Shown here one piece after another: positions 1 to 9,728 of a stretch of 64,000 bases of DNA. The stretch lies in contig NZ_FREZ01000003.1 of the NCBI RefSeq assembly GCF_900143525.1, positions 248,001 through 312,000 on the forward strand. The letters are read 5' to 3'. Position 1 is the stretch's first letter. Every line of letters begins with the position of its first letter. A program made the translations under genes and the position numbers. Below the pieces are notes generated by a model, which worked only from the letters and a program-made list of their open reading frames with translations, did not search any database and was not told where the DNA came from. This stretch comes from Ruegeria sp. Alg231-54 (lineage in GTDB: Bacteria > Pseudomonadota > Alphaproteobacteria > Rhodobacterales > Rhodobacteraceae).

Positions 1-494
1 CCGCGCAAGAGGCGGTGAAGCTAAAGCGCCCGCTGATCCTGTTTTCGGCCGCTGGCGGCGCGCGGATGCAGGAAGGTATCCTGAGCCTGATGCAGATGCC
101 CCGCACAACCGTGGCAGTAGAAATGCTGAAAGAGGCAAATCTGCCCTACATCGTAGTGCTGACTCACCCAACGACAGGTGGTGTGACGGCTTCATACGCG
201 ATGCTGGGTGATGTCCATATCTCAGAGCCCAATGCGCTGATTTGTTTTGCCGGTCCACGCGTGATCGAACAGACGATCCGGGAAAAGCTGCCCGAAGGCT
301 TCCAACGCGCGGAATACCTGTTGGATCACGGCATGTTGGACCGTGTGACCAAGCGGACCGAAATGCGCGATGAGTTGATCACCATCACGCGGATGTTGAT
401 GAACCAGCCTCCGGCGGTCAAAGGTGATCTGCCTGCGCCCGAATCCGAAGATGCAGTGGCAGAAGCCCCGGCTGAAGACGCGGAAGAAAAATGA
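1..494 (+). CDS. accD: Acetyl-CoA carboxylase carboxyltransferase subunit beta (3' part)
   Basis: This is the C-terminal part of AccD, which with AccA transfers the carboxyl group from carboxybiotin to acetyl-CoA to make malonyl-CoA, the first step of fatty acid synthesis in the cytoplasm. The frame is open from the left edge, so the zinc-ribbon N-terminus lies outside the window. The visible part has the crotonase-type core: the motif GGARMQEG near the edge, then [17 protein letters not shown], and the usual run [20 protein letters not shown] followed by the [11 protein letters not shown] segment. The tail is acidic and Ala/Glu-rich, as is common in alphaproteobacterial AccD. Its stop overlaps the folC start by 4 bp (ATGA), so the two genes are co-transcribed and probably translationally coupled. 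Identification is firm; only the start is missing. Confidence 0.96.
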   Translation, partial: AQEAVKLKRPLILFSAAGGARMQEGILSLMQMPRTTVAVEMLKEANLPYIVVLTHPTTGGVTASYAMLGDVHISEPNALICFAGPRVIEQTIREKLPEGFQRAEYLLDHGMLDRVTKRTEMRDELITITRMLMNQPPAVKGDLPAPESEDAVAEAPAEDAEEK

Positions 495-1765
495 CCTCTC
501 AGACATCGGACATCATTCTGGAGAGGATGATGGCGCTGCATCCCAAGATCATTGACCTGACCTTGGATCGTGTCTGGCGTCTGCTGACCACGCTGAACAA
601 TCCGCAAAACAAACTGCCGCCGGTGATCCATATCGCGGGAACCAACGGCAAGGGCTCGACCCAGGCCATGATCCGAGCGGGGCTGGAAGGGGCAGGGCTG
701 ACCGCCCATGCCTATACCTCGCCCCACCTGGCCCGGTTTCATGAGCGTATTCGTCTGGCGGGTGAACTCATTTCCGAACCGGATCTGACGGCGGTTCTGG
801 ACGAATGTTATGCCGCCAACGGTGGCGAGAACATCACGTATTTTGAGATCACGACCTGCGCGGCCCTGCTGGCTTTTGCCCGGTCCAAGGCGGACTACAC
901 GTTGCTTGAGGTCGGGTTGGGTGGCCGGTTGGATGCGACCAATGTCATTCACGACCCAGCGGTAACGGTCATCACGCCGGTTTCAATCGACCATGAGCAA
1001 TTTCTGGGCGATACCTTGGGCAAGATCGCCGCAGAAAAGGCCGGCATCATCAAGCCCGGTGTTCCCTGCATCGTTGGCCCGCAACAGGATGAGGCGCTGG
1101 AGGTCATTGAATACACTGCCGCGCGTCTGGGTGCACCTTTGTTGATGCATGGCCAACACTGGCACGTCACCGAAGAAAACGGGCGGCTCGTCTATCAGGA
1201 CGAAACTGGCCTGCGCGATCTACCGCTGCCAAATCTGTTGGGCGCACATCAGTATCAAAATGCCGGTGCTGCGCTAGCGGTCTTGCGTTATCTGGATCTT
1301 GGGGAAGACGCCTATGAGGCTGCGGTGACCAAGGCTGAATGGCCAGCCCGCATGCAGCGATTGAAAACCGGCCCTCTGGTCGAACAGGCCCCCGAGGCCG
1401 AGCTCTGGCTGGATGGCGGTCACAACGCGGCCGCGGGTTTGGCATTGGCCGATCTACTGGCGAAGCTGCCTGCACGTCCAACCCATATGATCTGTGGGAT
1501 GTTGAACACAAAGGACGTCACCGGGTATCTGGCTCCGCTGGCCGCACAGGCGCAAAGCCTGACGGCAGTCTCTATCCCGGGCGAAGTCAATACGCTGAGC
1601 GCTGACGACACCGCTGAAGCCGCTTCTCGGGTTGGGCTAGCAGCGTCTACTGCCAATAGTGTGGCCGAGGCCCTGAAAAAAATTACTGAAGATGACCCGC
1701 AGGTGCGGGTTCTGATCTGTGGATCGCTATACCTGGCCGGTAATATTTTGCGCGAGAACGGCTGA
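491..1765 (+). CDS. folC: Bifunctional dihydrofolate synthase / folylpolyglutamate synthase
   Basis: FolC is a Mur-ligase-family enzyme. It uses ATP to join glutamate to dihydropteroate and then extends the polyglutamate tail of folates in the cytoplasm. The 424-residue length is normal. The P-loop is [12 protein letters not shown] at residues 47-57, followed by the folate-contacting run [13 protein letters not shown], then [13 protein letters not shown] with EKAGIIKPG, and the C-terminal domain signature [10 protein letters not shown]. The ATG at 491 overlaps the accD stop by 4 bp, which fixes the start and shows an accD-folC operon, a common alphaproteobacterial arrangement. Downstream lies a short non-coding stretch with a G homopolymer before the convergent zapE gene. 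Confidence 0.96.
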   Translation: MTSQTSDIILERMMALHPKIIDLTLDRVWRLLTTLNNPQNKLPPVIHIAGTNGKGSTQAMIRAGLEGAGLTAHAYTSPHLARFHERIRLAGELISEPDLTAVLDECYAANGGENITYFEITTCAALLAFARSKADYTLLEVGLGGRLDATNVIHDPAVTVITPVSIDHEQFLGDTLGKIAAEKAGIIKPGVPCIVGPQQDEALEVIEYTAARLGAPLLMHGQHWHVTEENGRLVYQDETGLRDLPLPNLLGAHQYQNAGAALAVLRYLDLGEDAYEAAVTKAEWPARMQRLKTGPLVEQAPEAELWLDGGHNAAAGLALADLLAKLPARPTHMICGMLNTKDVTGYLAPLAAQAQSLTAVSIPGEVNTLSADDTAEAASRVGLAASTANSVAEALKKITEDDPQVRVLICGSLYLAGNILRENG

Positions 1766-1806
1766 AAAAGGCGCATCCGCACAGCTTCATCTGGCCAAAA
1801 TATCCC

Positions 1807-1817
1807 GGGGGGGGGGG
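1807..1817. repeat. G11 homopolymer between convergent folC and zapE
   Basis: Eleven consecutive G residues follow CCC in the 81-bp gap between the folC and zapE stop codons. It lies outside any coding frame. Such a tract is prone to slippage and to sequencing error. A small hairpin (GGGGC, AAA, GCCCC) sits beside it at 1834-1848, but without a T-rich tail it is only weak support for a terminator. Confidence 0.8.
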
Positions 1818-1846
1818 CCGCACAAAGCGAGGCAGGGGCAAAGCCC

Positions 1847-2917
1847 CTATTTCCCCCAATCCTGATCCTGCATCTCGCGCAGGCGCGACGCGGTACGCTC
1901 AAACTCAAACGTGCCTTCACCTTCGACATACAGCATTTCGGGCTCTGCCGCAGCTGAACAGATCAACCGGACCTTTCCCTCATACAGTGCGTCGATCAGC
2001 GTGACGAACCGTTTGGCTTCGTTGAAATTATTACGCGACAGGCGCGGGATGTCCTCAAGCACCAGGACTTTGACCCCTTCCGCGATGGCAAGATAGTCCG
2101 CCGGGCCCAGCATCCTTCCACAAAGGTCATAAAAACTGGCCCGCGCCACGCCATTTCGAAAGGCGGGCAGTTCTACCGCACGACTGTTGACCTGCAGGAT
2201 CAGCGGGTCCGCTGCGCCCCCGGCCAGGTCATTCCAGACACTGCGAATGCTCTCACGCGCCTCGGGACCTATGGGCGTAAAATAAACAGGCGCGCCTTCC
2301 AGTCGGTTTTGCCGGTAATCCGTGGGTGAGATCAGCTCCCACACCTCAAGCTGTTCTTTGATATGTGCAATGAAGGGCAAAAATAACTGACGGTTTAGCC
2401 CGTCCTTGTACAGATTATCCGGATGGCGGTTCGATGTCGTCACGACCACGGTGCCACCTTCATGCAGCAGATCGAACAGACGACCAACAATCATCGCGTC
2501 CGTGATATCGGTGATTTGCATTTCGTCAAATGCCAGTACGCGCGCGGACTTGATCACCGAGGCGGCTACAGGAGCCAGTGCATCTTCGACCCCGTCCTTA
2601 CGGGCCTTGTGCATGCCTGCGTGAATTTCCTGCATGAAGGCATGAAAATGCACCCGACGAGCGGGGATGTCTGCCAAAGAGTCGACGAACATATCCATCA
2701 GCATGGATTTCCCGCGGCCGACGCCCCCCCACAGATATAGACCTTTAGGTGGCGGCGGGGCCTTTCGAAAGAACCCGCGCTTCACCGGTTCGGCCAATGC
2801 CGCCCGGATACGTTCGAAATGAGGAAGAACAGCCTCTTGCGCGTCGTCTCTGGTCAGGGTGCCATCGGCCACCTGCGTGTCATAAAGCGAAATCAAACCC
2901 GTCATGTCTTGAGGCAT
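1847..2917 (-). CDS. zapE: Cell division protein ZapE (AFG1-like ATPase)
   Basis: ZapE is an AAA-type ATPase of the AFG1 family that associates with the Z ring late in division; mitochondrial relatives act in inner-membrane protein turnover. From the ATG at 2917 the product is 356 residues. The Walker A motif GGVGRGKSM lies at about residues 64-72 and Walker B is in RVLAFDEMQITD, followed by TSNRHPDNLYKDGLNR, a hallmark of the family. The frame stays open upstream to 2965, but the extra residues (MMCLRNGCF...) do not resemble the family, while MPQDMTGLISLYD looks like a normal N-terminus. An ATG at 2905 is also possible. The gene converges on folC. Confidence 0.93.
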   Translation of the reverse strand: MPQDMTGLISLYDTQVADGTLTRDDAQEAVLPHFERIRAALAEPVKRGFFRKAPPPPKGLYLWGGVGRGKSMLMDMFVDSLADIPARRVHFHAFMQEIHAGMHKARKDGVEDALAPVAASVIKSARVLAFDEMQITDITDAMIVGRLFDLLHEGGTVVVTTSNRHPDNLYKDGLNRQLFLPFIAHIKEQLEVWELISPTDYRQNRLEGAPVYFTPIGPEARESIRSVWNDLAGGAADPLILQVNSRAVELPAFRNGVARASFYDLCGRMLGPADYLAIAEGVKVLVLEDIPRLSRNNFNEAKRFVTLIDALYEGKVRLICSAAAEPEMLYVEGEGTFEFERTASRLREMQDQDWGK

Positions 2918-3051
2918 AGCGCCCGGTTTGCCCGTTGAAAAGCAGCCATTTCTCAGACACATCAAATTTGCTTATCCGTGATCGCAAAACTCCTGAATTG
3001 ACGCATGATCCAAACACGGTAACGTCTGCCCTTCGAACGCCCGAGGTCGCT

Positions 3052-4290
3052 ATGCCCCAACACACGCGCTTGCTGAACCCGATCCTGATCGTCGGATGTA
3101 TCATCATCACCGTCAGTTTTGCCGTGCGCGCATCGTTTGGCGTGTTTCAGATCCCCATCGAGGATGAATTCGGCTGGCTGCGCTCGGACTTCTCGATGGC
3201 AATCGCAATTCAGAATTTGGCCTGGGGCATTGGGCAGCCAATTTTCGGCGCCATCGCCGAAAAGGTCGGCGATAGGCGCGCGATTATTCTAGGGGCTCTG
3301 ACATATGCGGCGGGCATGGTTTTGTCGGCCTGGTCCGTCACTCCGTTCGAACACCAGATGTACGCATGGCTTGTGGGGTTCGGTATCGCGGGAACAGGAT
3401 TTGGCGTGGTGCTTGCCGTGGTGGCGCGGGCATCGTCGGACGAAAACCGCTCTATGTCGCTTGCGATTATTACAGCTGCTGGCAGTTTCGGTCAGGTTCT
3501 GGGGGCGCCTACAGCCGAATGGATGCTGAGCTTTATGCCTTGGCAGCAGGTGTTCATTGTATTCGCTGCAGCGATCTTGGCACTGGTGCTGACACTGCCG
3601 TTCATGCGCGCCCCTCAGGCTGCCAGTAAAGCAGAGATCGAAGAAAGCATGAGTCAGATCCTGACCAGGGCTTTCCGCGATCCATCCTATACGCTGATCT
3701 TTCTGGGCTTTTTCAGCTGCGGTTATCAGCTTGGCTTCATAACCGCACATTTCCCCGCTTTCGTGACAGAGATGTGCGGACCCATACAACCCGGTGGCGT
3801 ACTGCATTCGATTGGCATCACAACCACATCAGCACTGGGGGCCGTGTCAATTTCATTGATTGGCCTAGCAAATATTGCGGGTACACTGATGGCCGGTTGG
3901 GCAGGGAACCATTTCCCCAAAAAATACCTGCTGGCCGGAGTCTATACCGCGCGAACACTCGCCGCGGCGGCCTTCATCGTGTTCCCGATCACACCGCTGT
4001 CGGTCATCGTGTTTTCACTGGTCATGGGGTCGCTGTGGCTTGCCACGGTACCGCTGACCTCGGGGCTGGTCGCGCATCTCTACGGATTGCGTTATATGGG
4101 AACGCTGTATGGGATCATCTTTTTCAGCCACCAGGTCGGCAGTTTCTTGGGCGTCTGGTTGGGCGGGCGCATGTATGACCAGTACGGCGACTACACTATG
4201 GTCTGGTGGATCGGAGTCGCGATTGGGGCGTTCAGTGCCATCGTCCACCTTCCCATTCGCGAAAACCGCCCAACGCCCGTCACCGCCTGA
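3052..4290 (+). CDS. MFS transporter, oxalate/formate-antiporter-like group
   Basis: This is a 412-residue major facilitator with about twelve hydrophobic segments and a central loop near residue 205 (RAPQAASKAEIEES). The N-terminal half has a typical loop 2-3 motif, GAIAEKVGDRRAIILGALTYAAGM, and the C-terminal half has GWAGNHFPKKYLLAGVYTART. The pattern FGVFQIPIEDEFGWLRSDFSMAIAIQNLAWG is typical of monocarboxylate or oxalate/formate antiporter-like carriers, but the substrate cannot be read from sequence. The frame extends upstream to 2935; the ATG at 3052 was chosen because the first transmembrane segment begins about 10 residues after it and the extension overlaps the zapE 5' end. The gene is probably monocistronic. 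Confidence 0.85.
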   Translation: MPQHTRLLNPILIVGCIIITVSFAVRASFGVFQIPIEDEFGWLRSDFSMAIAIQNLAWGIGQPIFGAIAEKVGDRRAIILGALTYAAGMVLSAWSVTPFEHQMYAWLVGFGIAGTGFGVVLAVVARASSDENRSMSLAIITAAGSFGQVLGAPTAEWMLSFMPWQQVFIVFAAAILALVLTLPFMRAPQAASKAEIEESMSQILTRAFRDPSYTLIFLGFFSCGYQLGFITAHFPAFVTEMCGPIQPGGVLHSIGITTTSALGAVSISLIGLANIAGTLMAGWAGNHFPKKYLLAGVYTARTLAAAAFIVFPITPLSVIVFSLVMGSLWLATVPLTSGLVAHLYGLRYMGTLYGIIFFSHQVGSFLGVWLGGRMYDQYGDYTMVWWIGVAIGAFSAIVHLPIRENRPTPVTA

Positions 4291-4291
4291 G

Positions 4292-4912
4292 CTACAGCGC
4301 CTCTTCGACCGTCAGTAGACCTTCTTGCAGCAGTCGGTCCGCCCAACCCTGTGGGCCGGTAAAGTGGTGCGTCTGCCATCCACGGGCGCGCGCCGTTTCG
4401 ATATTTTCGAGTCGGTCGTCGGTGAACAAAAGCGCCTCGGGCGGTAGTCCACAATCCGCTTCGACCATTTCATAGATCGGAACATGCGGTTTGACGGTCT
4501 GCATCCGTCCCGACACGTATTGTTTGTCGAACTCGTTGAGGAACGGGTAAACCGTCGTCGCATAGTCGAAATTTTGCACCCCGAAATTGGTCAATGCAAA
4601 AACCGGCACGCCTTTGGCCCGCAAGGCCCGTTGCAGACGGATCGAGTGGGGGATCTCGGGCGCGGCAAGTTCGATCCACTTGTCGTGCCACATGCGGATT
4701 TCATCCCGCCATTCCGGGTATTTCTCGGCCCAATCATAGATTGTGTCAGTGAAGTGATGACCCTGGTCAACCAGGTCGTTCATCCCGTGCAGGTCAACTT
4801 CCGAGAACATGGCACGACGGCGCTCTTCCCCGATGACCTGGTCGTAATAGCGTTCGGGTTGCCATTCGATCAGAACATTCCCGATGTCAAAAACAACAGC
4901 TTTCACCGACAT
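4292..4912 (-). CDS. HAD superfamily phosphatase, YihX-like
   Basis: This is a 206-residue haloacid dehalogenase-like hydrolase. Motif I is VVFDIGNVLIEWQPERYY, with the Asp nucleophile and with Asn in place of the second Asp, as in the HAD-IA YihX/epoxide-hydrolase-N-terminal group. Motif II is in VFALTNFG, the motif III lysine lies in the VKPHVPIYEM region, and motif IV is LLFTDDRLENIETARARGW. Relatives dephosphorylate small phosphomonoesters such as glucose-1-phosphate; the substrate here is unknown. The ATG at 4912 places motif I at the N-terminus as usual; the open frame continues to 4957 without family-like sequence. It ends one base from the MFS gene, on the opposite strand. Confidence 0.87.
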   Translation of the reverse strand: MSVKAVVFDIGNVLIEWQPERYYDQVIGEERRRAMFSEVDLHGMNDLVDQGHHFTDTIYDWAEKYPEWRDEIRMWHDKWIELAAPEIPHSIRLQRALRAKGVPVFALTNFGVQNFDYATTVYPFLNEFDKQYVSGRMQTVKPHVPIYEMVEADCGLPPEALLFTDDRLENIETARARGWQTHHFTGPQGWADRLLQEGLLTVEEAL

Positions 4913-5055
4913 GTACGTACCTGTCTTCTTGTTCCTTAGTTGGTGCCACTGAACCAAGCGCGACGGGATTGTTCAAGGCACAACCGCAGCGCGCAGCGCT
5001 GCCCGGCCCAATTGTCAAAGACGCATCTATGATGCGTCGCTGGCAAGCGGGAGGA

Positions 5056-5511
5056 TTAGCCCCGCTGCGCAGCCCTTAACTCACGTTCCAGGGCGTCCAA
5101 AAACCGGGATCGGTCAGCTTTGCCAAAGGGTTTTCCGCCGCCACCCGCGCCCAATGGGTTGGATGCGCGCAAGTCGGCCATCAAATCACGCATGGCCAGT
5201 TGCTGGCCGATATTGGCCGCGGTAAAGGCTTCACCGTTTGGACGGAGGACCCGAGCGCCGGCCTCAACACATTTTGCGGCCAGCGGGATATCCGAGGTTA
5301 CCACTACGTCCCCTGCGCCGCATCGTTCGGCGATCCATTTGTCTGCCTCATCCGCACCCTCAGACACGATGACCACCTGCACCAATGGGTTTGCAGACGG
5401 CCGCAAGCCACCGTTTGACACCAGTGCCATCGGAACTTTGTGCCGGGTTGCAACCCGTTCAGCCTCGGCTTTCACGGGGCAGGCATCGCCATCGATATAG
5501 AGCGTCGTCAC
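5056..5511 (-). CDS. UPF0178 (YaiI/YqxD) family protein
   Basis: This 151-residue protein belongs to the conserved but uncharacterised UPF0178 family. The signature [17 protein letters not shown] is at the N-terminus, followed by the usual [11 protein letters not shown] and [33 protein letters not shown] blocks. The Asp-rich fold resembles PIN/NYN nucleases, so a nuclease role has been suggested for the family but not shown. The ATG overlaps the sthA stop by 4 bp, so it is the downstream gene of a two-gene unit. No link between this protein and transhydrogenase function is evident. Confidence 0.93.
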   Translation of the reverse strand: MTTLYIDGDACPVKAEAERVATRHKVPMALVSNGGLRPSANPLVQVVIVSEGADEADKWIAERCGAGDVVVTSDIPLAAKCVEAGARVLRPNGEAFTAANIGQQLAMRDLMADLRASNPLGAGGGGKPFGKADRSRFLDALERELRAAQRG

Positions 5512-6965
5512 GCTTTCCCGGCCTTCTTCTCGGTCTTTTCAGCGGGTTTCTTGCGCACTTTGAACTCGTCCGGGATTGGCATCCGATTGAATGCATCCAA
5601 ACCAGCGATCTTATAGGCCTCGGCAAGGGTTGGATAGTTGAACGTATTCTGCACGAAGTAATCCACCGTGCCCTTCAGATTCAGGACTGCCTGCGCGATA
5701 TGGATCAACTCTGTCGCACCTTCGCCCACGATCTGCACGCCAAGCACCCGGCGGGTTTTCAGTGAAAACAGCATCTTCAGCATGCCGTGCTCCAACCCCA
5801 TGATATGCCCACGCGAAGTCTCCCGGAACCGCGCCACGCCGACTTCGTATGGGATGCCGCGTTCTTGCAGTTCCTCTTCGGACATGCCGCAAGTTGAGAT
5901 CTCGGGGACCGAATAAATGCCGTAAGGATACCAGGGACTTTCCGGCAGGGTAGGGGTTTCCAGCGCGTGACATGCAGCCACACGGCCCTGTTGCAGCGAG
6001 GTTGAGGCCAATGATGGGTGCCCAATCACATCGCCAGTCGCGTAGATATGCGGCACTGCAGTTTGATACGTCTTGCGATCCACGTCGATCCGATTGCGAT
6101 GATCGGTTTCCAAGCCAACGGCCTGCAGGTTCAATGCCGATGTCGCCCCCATGCGCCCGGCGGCGAACAGTAGCATCTCAGCTCGCACGTGGCGGCCATT
6201 CTCGAGAGTCACTTCGACATGGCCCCCAGCGTCTTCTATCTTTTGAACGGCTGAGCCCAGACGTAGGTCCACGCCGTTTTCGCGGATCTGATGGGTGAAA
6301 TCATGGATTAGGCGGGTGTCGATGAAATCTAAGAAGGTTTCACGAGGTTCAATTAACGTCACCCGGACGTCCAATGCCGAGAACATGGTGGCGTATTCCA
6401 CGCCAATCACTCCGGCACCTATCACGACCAGCGAGCGCGGGATCTCTGCCATCTCAAGAAAGTCGTCACCGTCCACAACGGTCTTTCCGTTGAATGGCAC
6501 ATAATCCGGGCGATAGGTTTTTGTTCCGGTTGCGATCAGGAACTTGGCCGCCGTAAGTCTCGTTGTCTCGCCGGCATCAGTGGCAACCTCAATATCGTGA
6601 GGCCCAACGAATTTGGCCAACCCGTTCAGGGTCTCCACATGGTTGCGGTTGAATTGGTGTTCCAGCACGTCAACTTCATGATCCAGCGTCATATGCAGAC
6701 GTGCCTTCAGGTCTTCGGCCCGGATCTGATCTTTGACGCGGTACGAGCGGCCATAGAAGCTGCGCTCACGCCACCCGGACAGGTTCAGTACCGTTTCACG
6801 CAGGGTCTTTGACGGGATCGTTCCGGTGTGGACGGACACGCCGCCAAACCGATCCTTGCGATCGATCACCAGAACACGCCGTTGCAGTTTGCCCGCCTGT
6901 ATCGCGGCCGAACGACCCGAGGGGCCGGACCCGATGATGATCAGGTCATAGTCAAATTTGCTCAT
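5508..6965 (-). CDS. sthA: Soluble (Si-specific) NAD(P)+ transhydrogenase
   Basis: SthA is a cytoplasmic FAD flavoprotein that moves hydride between NADPH and NAD+, mainly to reoxidise excess NADPH. At 485 residues it has the family length. The FAD-binding motif is [13 protein letters not shown] at residues 9-21, the second nucleotide-binding motif is [13 protein letters not shown], and the FAD phosphate-binding [14 protein letters not shown] segment is present. It belongs to the dihydrolipoamide dehydrogenase superfamily, but the redox-disulfide position reads [13 protein letters not shown] with no cysteine, which supports a transhydrogenase rather than a disulfide reductase. The start is 4 bp from the stop of the upstream fghA gene, so fghA, sthA and the UPF0178 gene form one transcription unit. 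Confidence 0.93.
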   Translation of the reverse strand: MSKFDYDLIIIGSGPSGRSAAIQAGKLQRRVLVIDRKDRFGGVSVHTGTIPSKTLRETVLNLSGWRERSFYGRSYRVKDQIRAEDLKARLHMTLDHEVDVLEHQFNRNHVETLNGLAKFVGPHDIEVATDAGETTRLTAAKFLIATGTKTYRPDYVPFNGKTVVDGDDFLEMAEIPRSLVVIGAGVIGVEYATMFSALDVRVTLIEPRETFLDFIDTRLIHDFTHQIRENGVDLRLGSAVQKIEDAGGHVEVTLENGRHVRAEMLLFAAGRMGATSALNLQAVGLETDHRNRIDVDRKTYQTAVPHIYATGDVIGHPSLASTSLQQGRVAACHALETPTLPESPWYPYGIYSVPEISTCGMSEEELQERGIPYEVGVARFRETSRGHIMGLEHGMLKMLFSLKTRRVLGVQIVGEGATELIHIAQAVLNLKGTVDYFVQNTFNYPTLAEAYKIAGLDAFNRMPIPDEFKVRKKPAEKTEKKAGKA

Positions 6966-6968
6966 GCC

Positions 6969-7802
6969 TCAGTCTCCGTACAGTGCCTCGGCGTGGAAGG
7001 TGATGTGGTCTTCCATGAAGGTCGACACGAAGAAGTATGAGTGGTCATAGCCTGGTTGAAGACGGAAGATTGCCTGCTGACGACGTTCCGCTATCGCCTG
7101 CGCCAAAGTTTCGGGGCGCAACAGGTCGATGAATTGGTCATTGGCACCAGTGTCAATCAGGATGGGGCCGTCAAAGCCTTTTTCTTTCATCAGGACCGAT
7201 GCGTCATGATTGGCCCATGTTGCCTGATCATCGCCTAGGTAGGCGCTAAGTTGTTTGCGACCCCAATCCGCACCCGTCGGGTTTGAAATGGGTGCGAAAG
7301 CAGACACAGACCGGAAGCGCCCCGGCAAGTTCATGGCCAGAGTCAGCGCTCCGTGCCCTCCCATCGAATGTCCGGTTATGGCCTGACGCTCCGCGTCGAT
7401 TGCGAAGTTTTCGGTCAGCAAAGCAGGCAATTCTTCGGCCACGTAATCCCACATATTGAAATGCGGTGCCCAAGGCTGCTGCGTGGCGTTCAGATAGAAC
7501 CCGGCGCCCTGGCCCAGATCGTAATCATCGTGATCGGCAACACCCTCACCGCGCGGCGAGGTGTCCGGGAAGACCACCGCGATGCCTTGTTCGGCCGCCC
7601 AGGCCTGAGCACCTGCTTTGGTCATCGCGTTTTCATGGGTGCAGGTCAGGCCTGACAGATACCACAAAACCGGAACCGGGCCGTCCTTGGCCTCGGCTGG
7701 CAGGAACAAGCCAAAGGTCATGTCGCACTGGCAGGCAGTCGAGGCGTGGCGATAGACGCCCTGAACGCCTCCAAAACATGCATTTTCCGAAAGGGTTTCC
7801 AT
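6969..7802 (-). CDS. fghA: S-formylglutathione hydrolase
   Basis: FghA hydrolyses S-formylglutathione to glutathione and formate, the second step of glutathione-dependent formaldehyde detoxification. It is a 277-residue esterase-D-type alpha/beta hydrolase. The nucleophile elbow is GHSMGGHG with Ser146, the oxyanion region is YLSGLTCTHENAMTKAGAQ, and the catalytic Asp and His are in DTGANDQFID and PGYDHSYFF. The partner alcohol dehydrogenase (adhC) is not in the window. The gene heads the minus-strand unit with sthA and the UPF0178 gene; linking formaldehyde oxidation with pyridine-nucleotide balance is plausible but inferred. Confidence 0.94.
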   Translation of the reverse strand: METLSENACFGGVQGVYRHASTACQCDMTFGLFLPAEAKDGPVPVLWYLSGLTCTHENAMTKAGAQAWAAEQGIAVVFPDTSPRGEGVADHDDYDLGQGAGFYLNATQQPWAPHFNMWDYVAEELPALLTENFAIDAERQAITGHSMGGHGALTLAMNLPGRFRSVSAFAPISNPTGADWGRKQLSAYLGDDQATWANHDASVLMKEKGFDGPILIDTGANDQFIDLLRPETLAQAIAERRQQAIFRLQPGYDHSYFFVSTFMEDHITFHAEALYGD

Positions 7803-7903
7803 TTGGTTTCGTCCTTACGTTGGGTTTGCGACATGGCTATCCTTACACGCTCGATACGTAAAGGCTGCGCGGCTTTGGTGTGCCATTTTTCACAAGGCTT
7901 AGA

Positions 7904-8833
7904 TCAAGGCGTTCCGACCCAGGCGATGACCAATGGCACCGTCAGAATGCTGGCCGCTGTGGACAGTAGTATCGCAGCTGATGCACGGTGCGGGGCCACC
8001 CTGTAATGGGCGGCCAGCATATACACGTTACCCGCCACCGGCAGTGCCGCGGCGGCGATTGCGACAGAAGCAGGAAATGCTGCCACGGGCAAAATCCAAA
8101 TCAACACAACGGCAACGCAGACAGGGTGAACGACAAGTTTGCAAAAGCTCAGCCAGCCTGCAATGTGAACGCGTTCGGCGGATTTGCTGGCCAGAGAAGC
8201 TCCGATAGCGAACAGGGCACCCGGTGTGGCTGCCCCGCCCAGAATTGTCAGGAAATCGTTCAATGGGACAGGAACAGGAATCTGCAACGCGGACCAGAGC
8301 ATTCCCGCCGAGATCGAAACGATCATCGGATTCTTGATCAACCCGATCCCGATCAGTCGGAAGGTTGCAGGCGTCAACCGCCCGTCGCGCCCGCCATTTA
8401 TCAAGATGACGATCAGGGATGAAAAAACCACCAGATCAACCGTCAGAACCAGCATAACCGGGCCAATCGCGGCTTCGGTAAACAGCAGCGCCAGCATGGG
8501 CAGGCCCAGAAAACCGACATTGCCGATGGCCGCGCATTGCGCCTCTACCGCTGCGGTCGGGATATCAAGCCGACGTATCCATGCGACAACCGTCGCCAAG
8601 ACGTACACAGCGGCGGTTCCGATCAAGTATCCAACGACTAGCCTTGCATTGAAAATATCAGCAAAGGGCAGGGTGGCGGCAAAGCGAAACAGCATGGCCG
8701 ACAGCGCAAAATAGAAAACGAATTTCGTCAGGTACGCCGTTGCTTCTTCAGAAAAAAATCGACTGCGCCCAGCCCAGTATCCCAAGCCGATGATCGCAAA
8801 AAAGGGCAGTGTGCGCAGAAAGATATCGACCAT
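7904..8833 (-). CDS. AEC family (auxin efflux carrier-like) transporter
   Basis: This is a 309-residue inner-membrane protein of the AEC/MdcF group, with about ten hydrophobic segments in two halves. The N-terminal FAIIGLGYWAGRSRFFSEE and central ALLFTEAAIGPVMLVLT and GLIKNPMIVSISAGML blocks fit the family, whose members carry malonate, malate and related organic anions; the direction and substrate here are unknown. The ATG at 8833 is preferred over the upstream in-frame codon at 8857 because the first membrane helix follows at once. The gene is divergent from a tetR gene, and the space between them contains a perfect inverted repeat, so control by that regulator is likely. Confidence 0.85.
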   Translation of the reverse strand: MVDIFLRTLPFFAIIGLGYWAGRSRFFSEEATAYLTKFVFYFALSAMLFRFAATLPFADIFNARLVVGYLIGTAAVYVLATVVAWIRRLDIPTAAVEAQCAAIGNVGFLGLPMLALLFTEAAIGPVMLVLTVDLVVFSSLIVILINGGRDGRLTPATFRLIGIGLIKNPMIVSISAGMLWSALQIPVPVPLNDFLTILGGAATPGALFAIGASLASKSAERVHIAGWLSFCKLVVHPVCVAVVLIWILPVAAFPASVAIAAAALPVAGNVYMLAAHYRVAPHRASAAILLSTAASILTVPLVIAWVGTP

Positions 8834-8912
8834 GTGCAAAGTGGTAGCACGTAACACACAGGCTGCAAGATATGACGGGCCAATTATAGGGTTTTGGGGA
8901 CGCGCGTTGTAA

Positions 8913-8931
8913 ATTAACTTAACTGGTTAAT
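8913..8931. promoter_or_regulatory. Putative TetR operator palindrome
   Basis: The sequence ATTAAC, a 7-bp spacer TTAACTG, then GTTAAT is a perfect 6-bp inverted repeat of 19 bp in all. It lies between the divergent AEC carrier and tetR starts, where a TetR-type autorepressor would be expected to bind. The site is visible; the protein-DNA pairing is inferred. Confidence 0.5.
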
Positions 8932-9040
8932 CGAAAACCTAACGTCATCTGTGTTGCCAGATGCCTGCTAATTGTGCGATTTGTTGTATCTGAACTGAAC
9001 GGTTTAAACATTTGTCACCCAATCGACCGAAGGAGAGTAC

Positions 9041-9658
9041 ATGACCGAAGCAGCCGTCATTCTGCGTACCGGCCGAAAATTTGATCAGGTCCTGCGCGGA
9101 GCCCGAGAGGTTTTCATGGCGGATGGTTTCGAAGGTGCAAGCGTCGATGATATAGCCCGTGCCGCCGGGGTGTCTAAGGCCACGCTATACAGTTATTTCC
9201 CCGACAAGCGTCTGCTTTTCATGGAAGTGGCGCAGGTCGAGTGTAGACGGATGGCGGAAAACGTCGTGGCGATGGTCGACGATTGCAAACCTGCACGCGA
9301 AGTTCTGACAATCGCTGCAACAGAGCTGACAACTTTTTTGGTCTCGGACTTCTCGCAGCAGATGTTCCGCATCTGCATCGCCGAACGTGACCGGTTCCCG
9401 GAGTTGGGCCAAACATTTTACGAGGCGGGGCCGCAGAACGGTCAGCGCCAGATGGTCGAGTATCTGGAAAAGGCGGTCAACAAGGGTGAGTTGGCCATCG
9501 ACAACCTGCAATTGGCAGCCGAACAGTTCAGTGAACTATGCAAGGTTCGGATTTGGACCCGCGCTGCCATTGGCGTTCAAAAGAGCTTTTCCAAAGTAGA
9601 GTTGGATGCAATTGCGACGCAGGCCGTTGATATGTTCATGGCGCGATACGGCGTCTAA
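9041..9658 (+). CDS. TetR/AcrR family transcriptional regulator
   Basis: This 205-residue protein has an N-terminal TetR DNA-binding domain with the helix-turn-helix GASVDDIARAAGVSKATLYSYFPDKRLLF at about residues 35-65, and a C-terminal ligand domain of the AefR/TetR_C type. A good Shine-Dalgarno sequence (GGAGAG) sits 5 bases before the ATG. It is divergent from the AEC carrier and is followed by a hairpin that separates it from the convergent T1SS adaptor gene. The natural target is most likely the neighbouring transporter, and the ligand is unknown. Confidence 0.9.
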   Translation: MTEAAVILRTGRKFDQVLRGAREVFMADGFEGASVDDIARAAGVSKATLYSYFPDKRLLFMEVAQVECRRMAENVVAMVDDCKPAREVLTIAATELTTFLVSDFSQQMFRICIAERDRFPELGQTFYEAGPQNGQRQMVEYLEKAVNKGELAIDNLQLAAEQFSELCKVRIWTRAAIGVQKSFSKVELDAIATQAVDMFMARYGV

Positions 9659-9693
9659 CCTGCTGCATTTAATCACGAGAAAGACGTGAACGA

Positions 9694-9719
9694 CCCGCAC
9701 CCGGCAAGCCGGATGCGGG
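9694..9719. terminator. Bidirectional hairpin between tetR and T1SS adaptor
   Basis: CCCGCA, one mismatch, CCGG, a 4-base loop, CCGG, one mismatch, then TGCGGG form a strong hairpin between two convergent stop codons. Neither side has a long T tract, so this may work as a 3'-end stem rather than as a classical intrinsic terminator. Confidence 0.5.
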
Positions 9720-9728
9720 CAAAACAAG

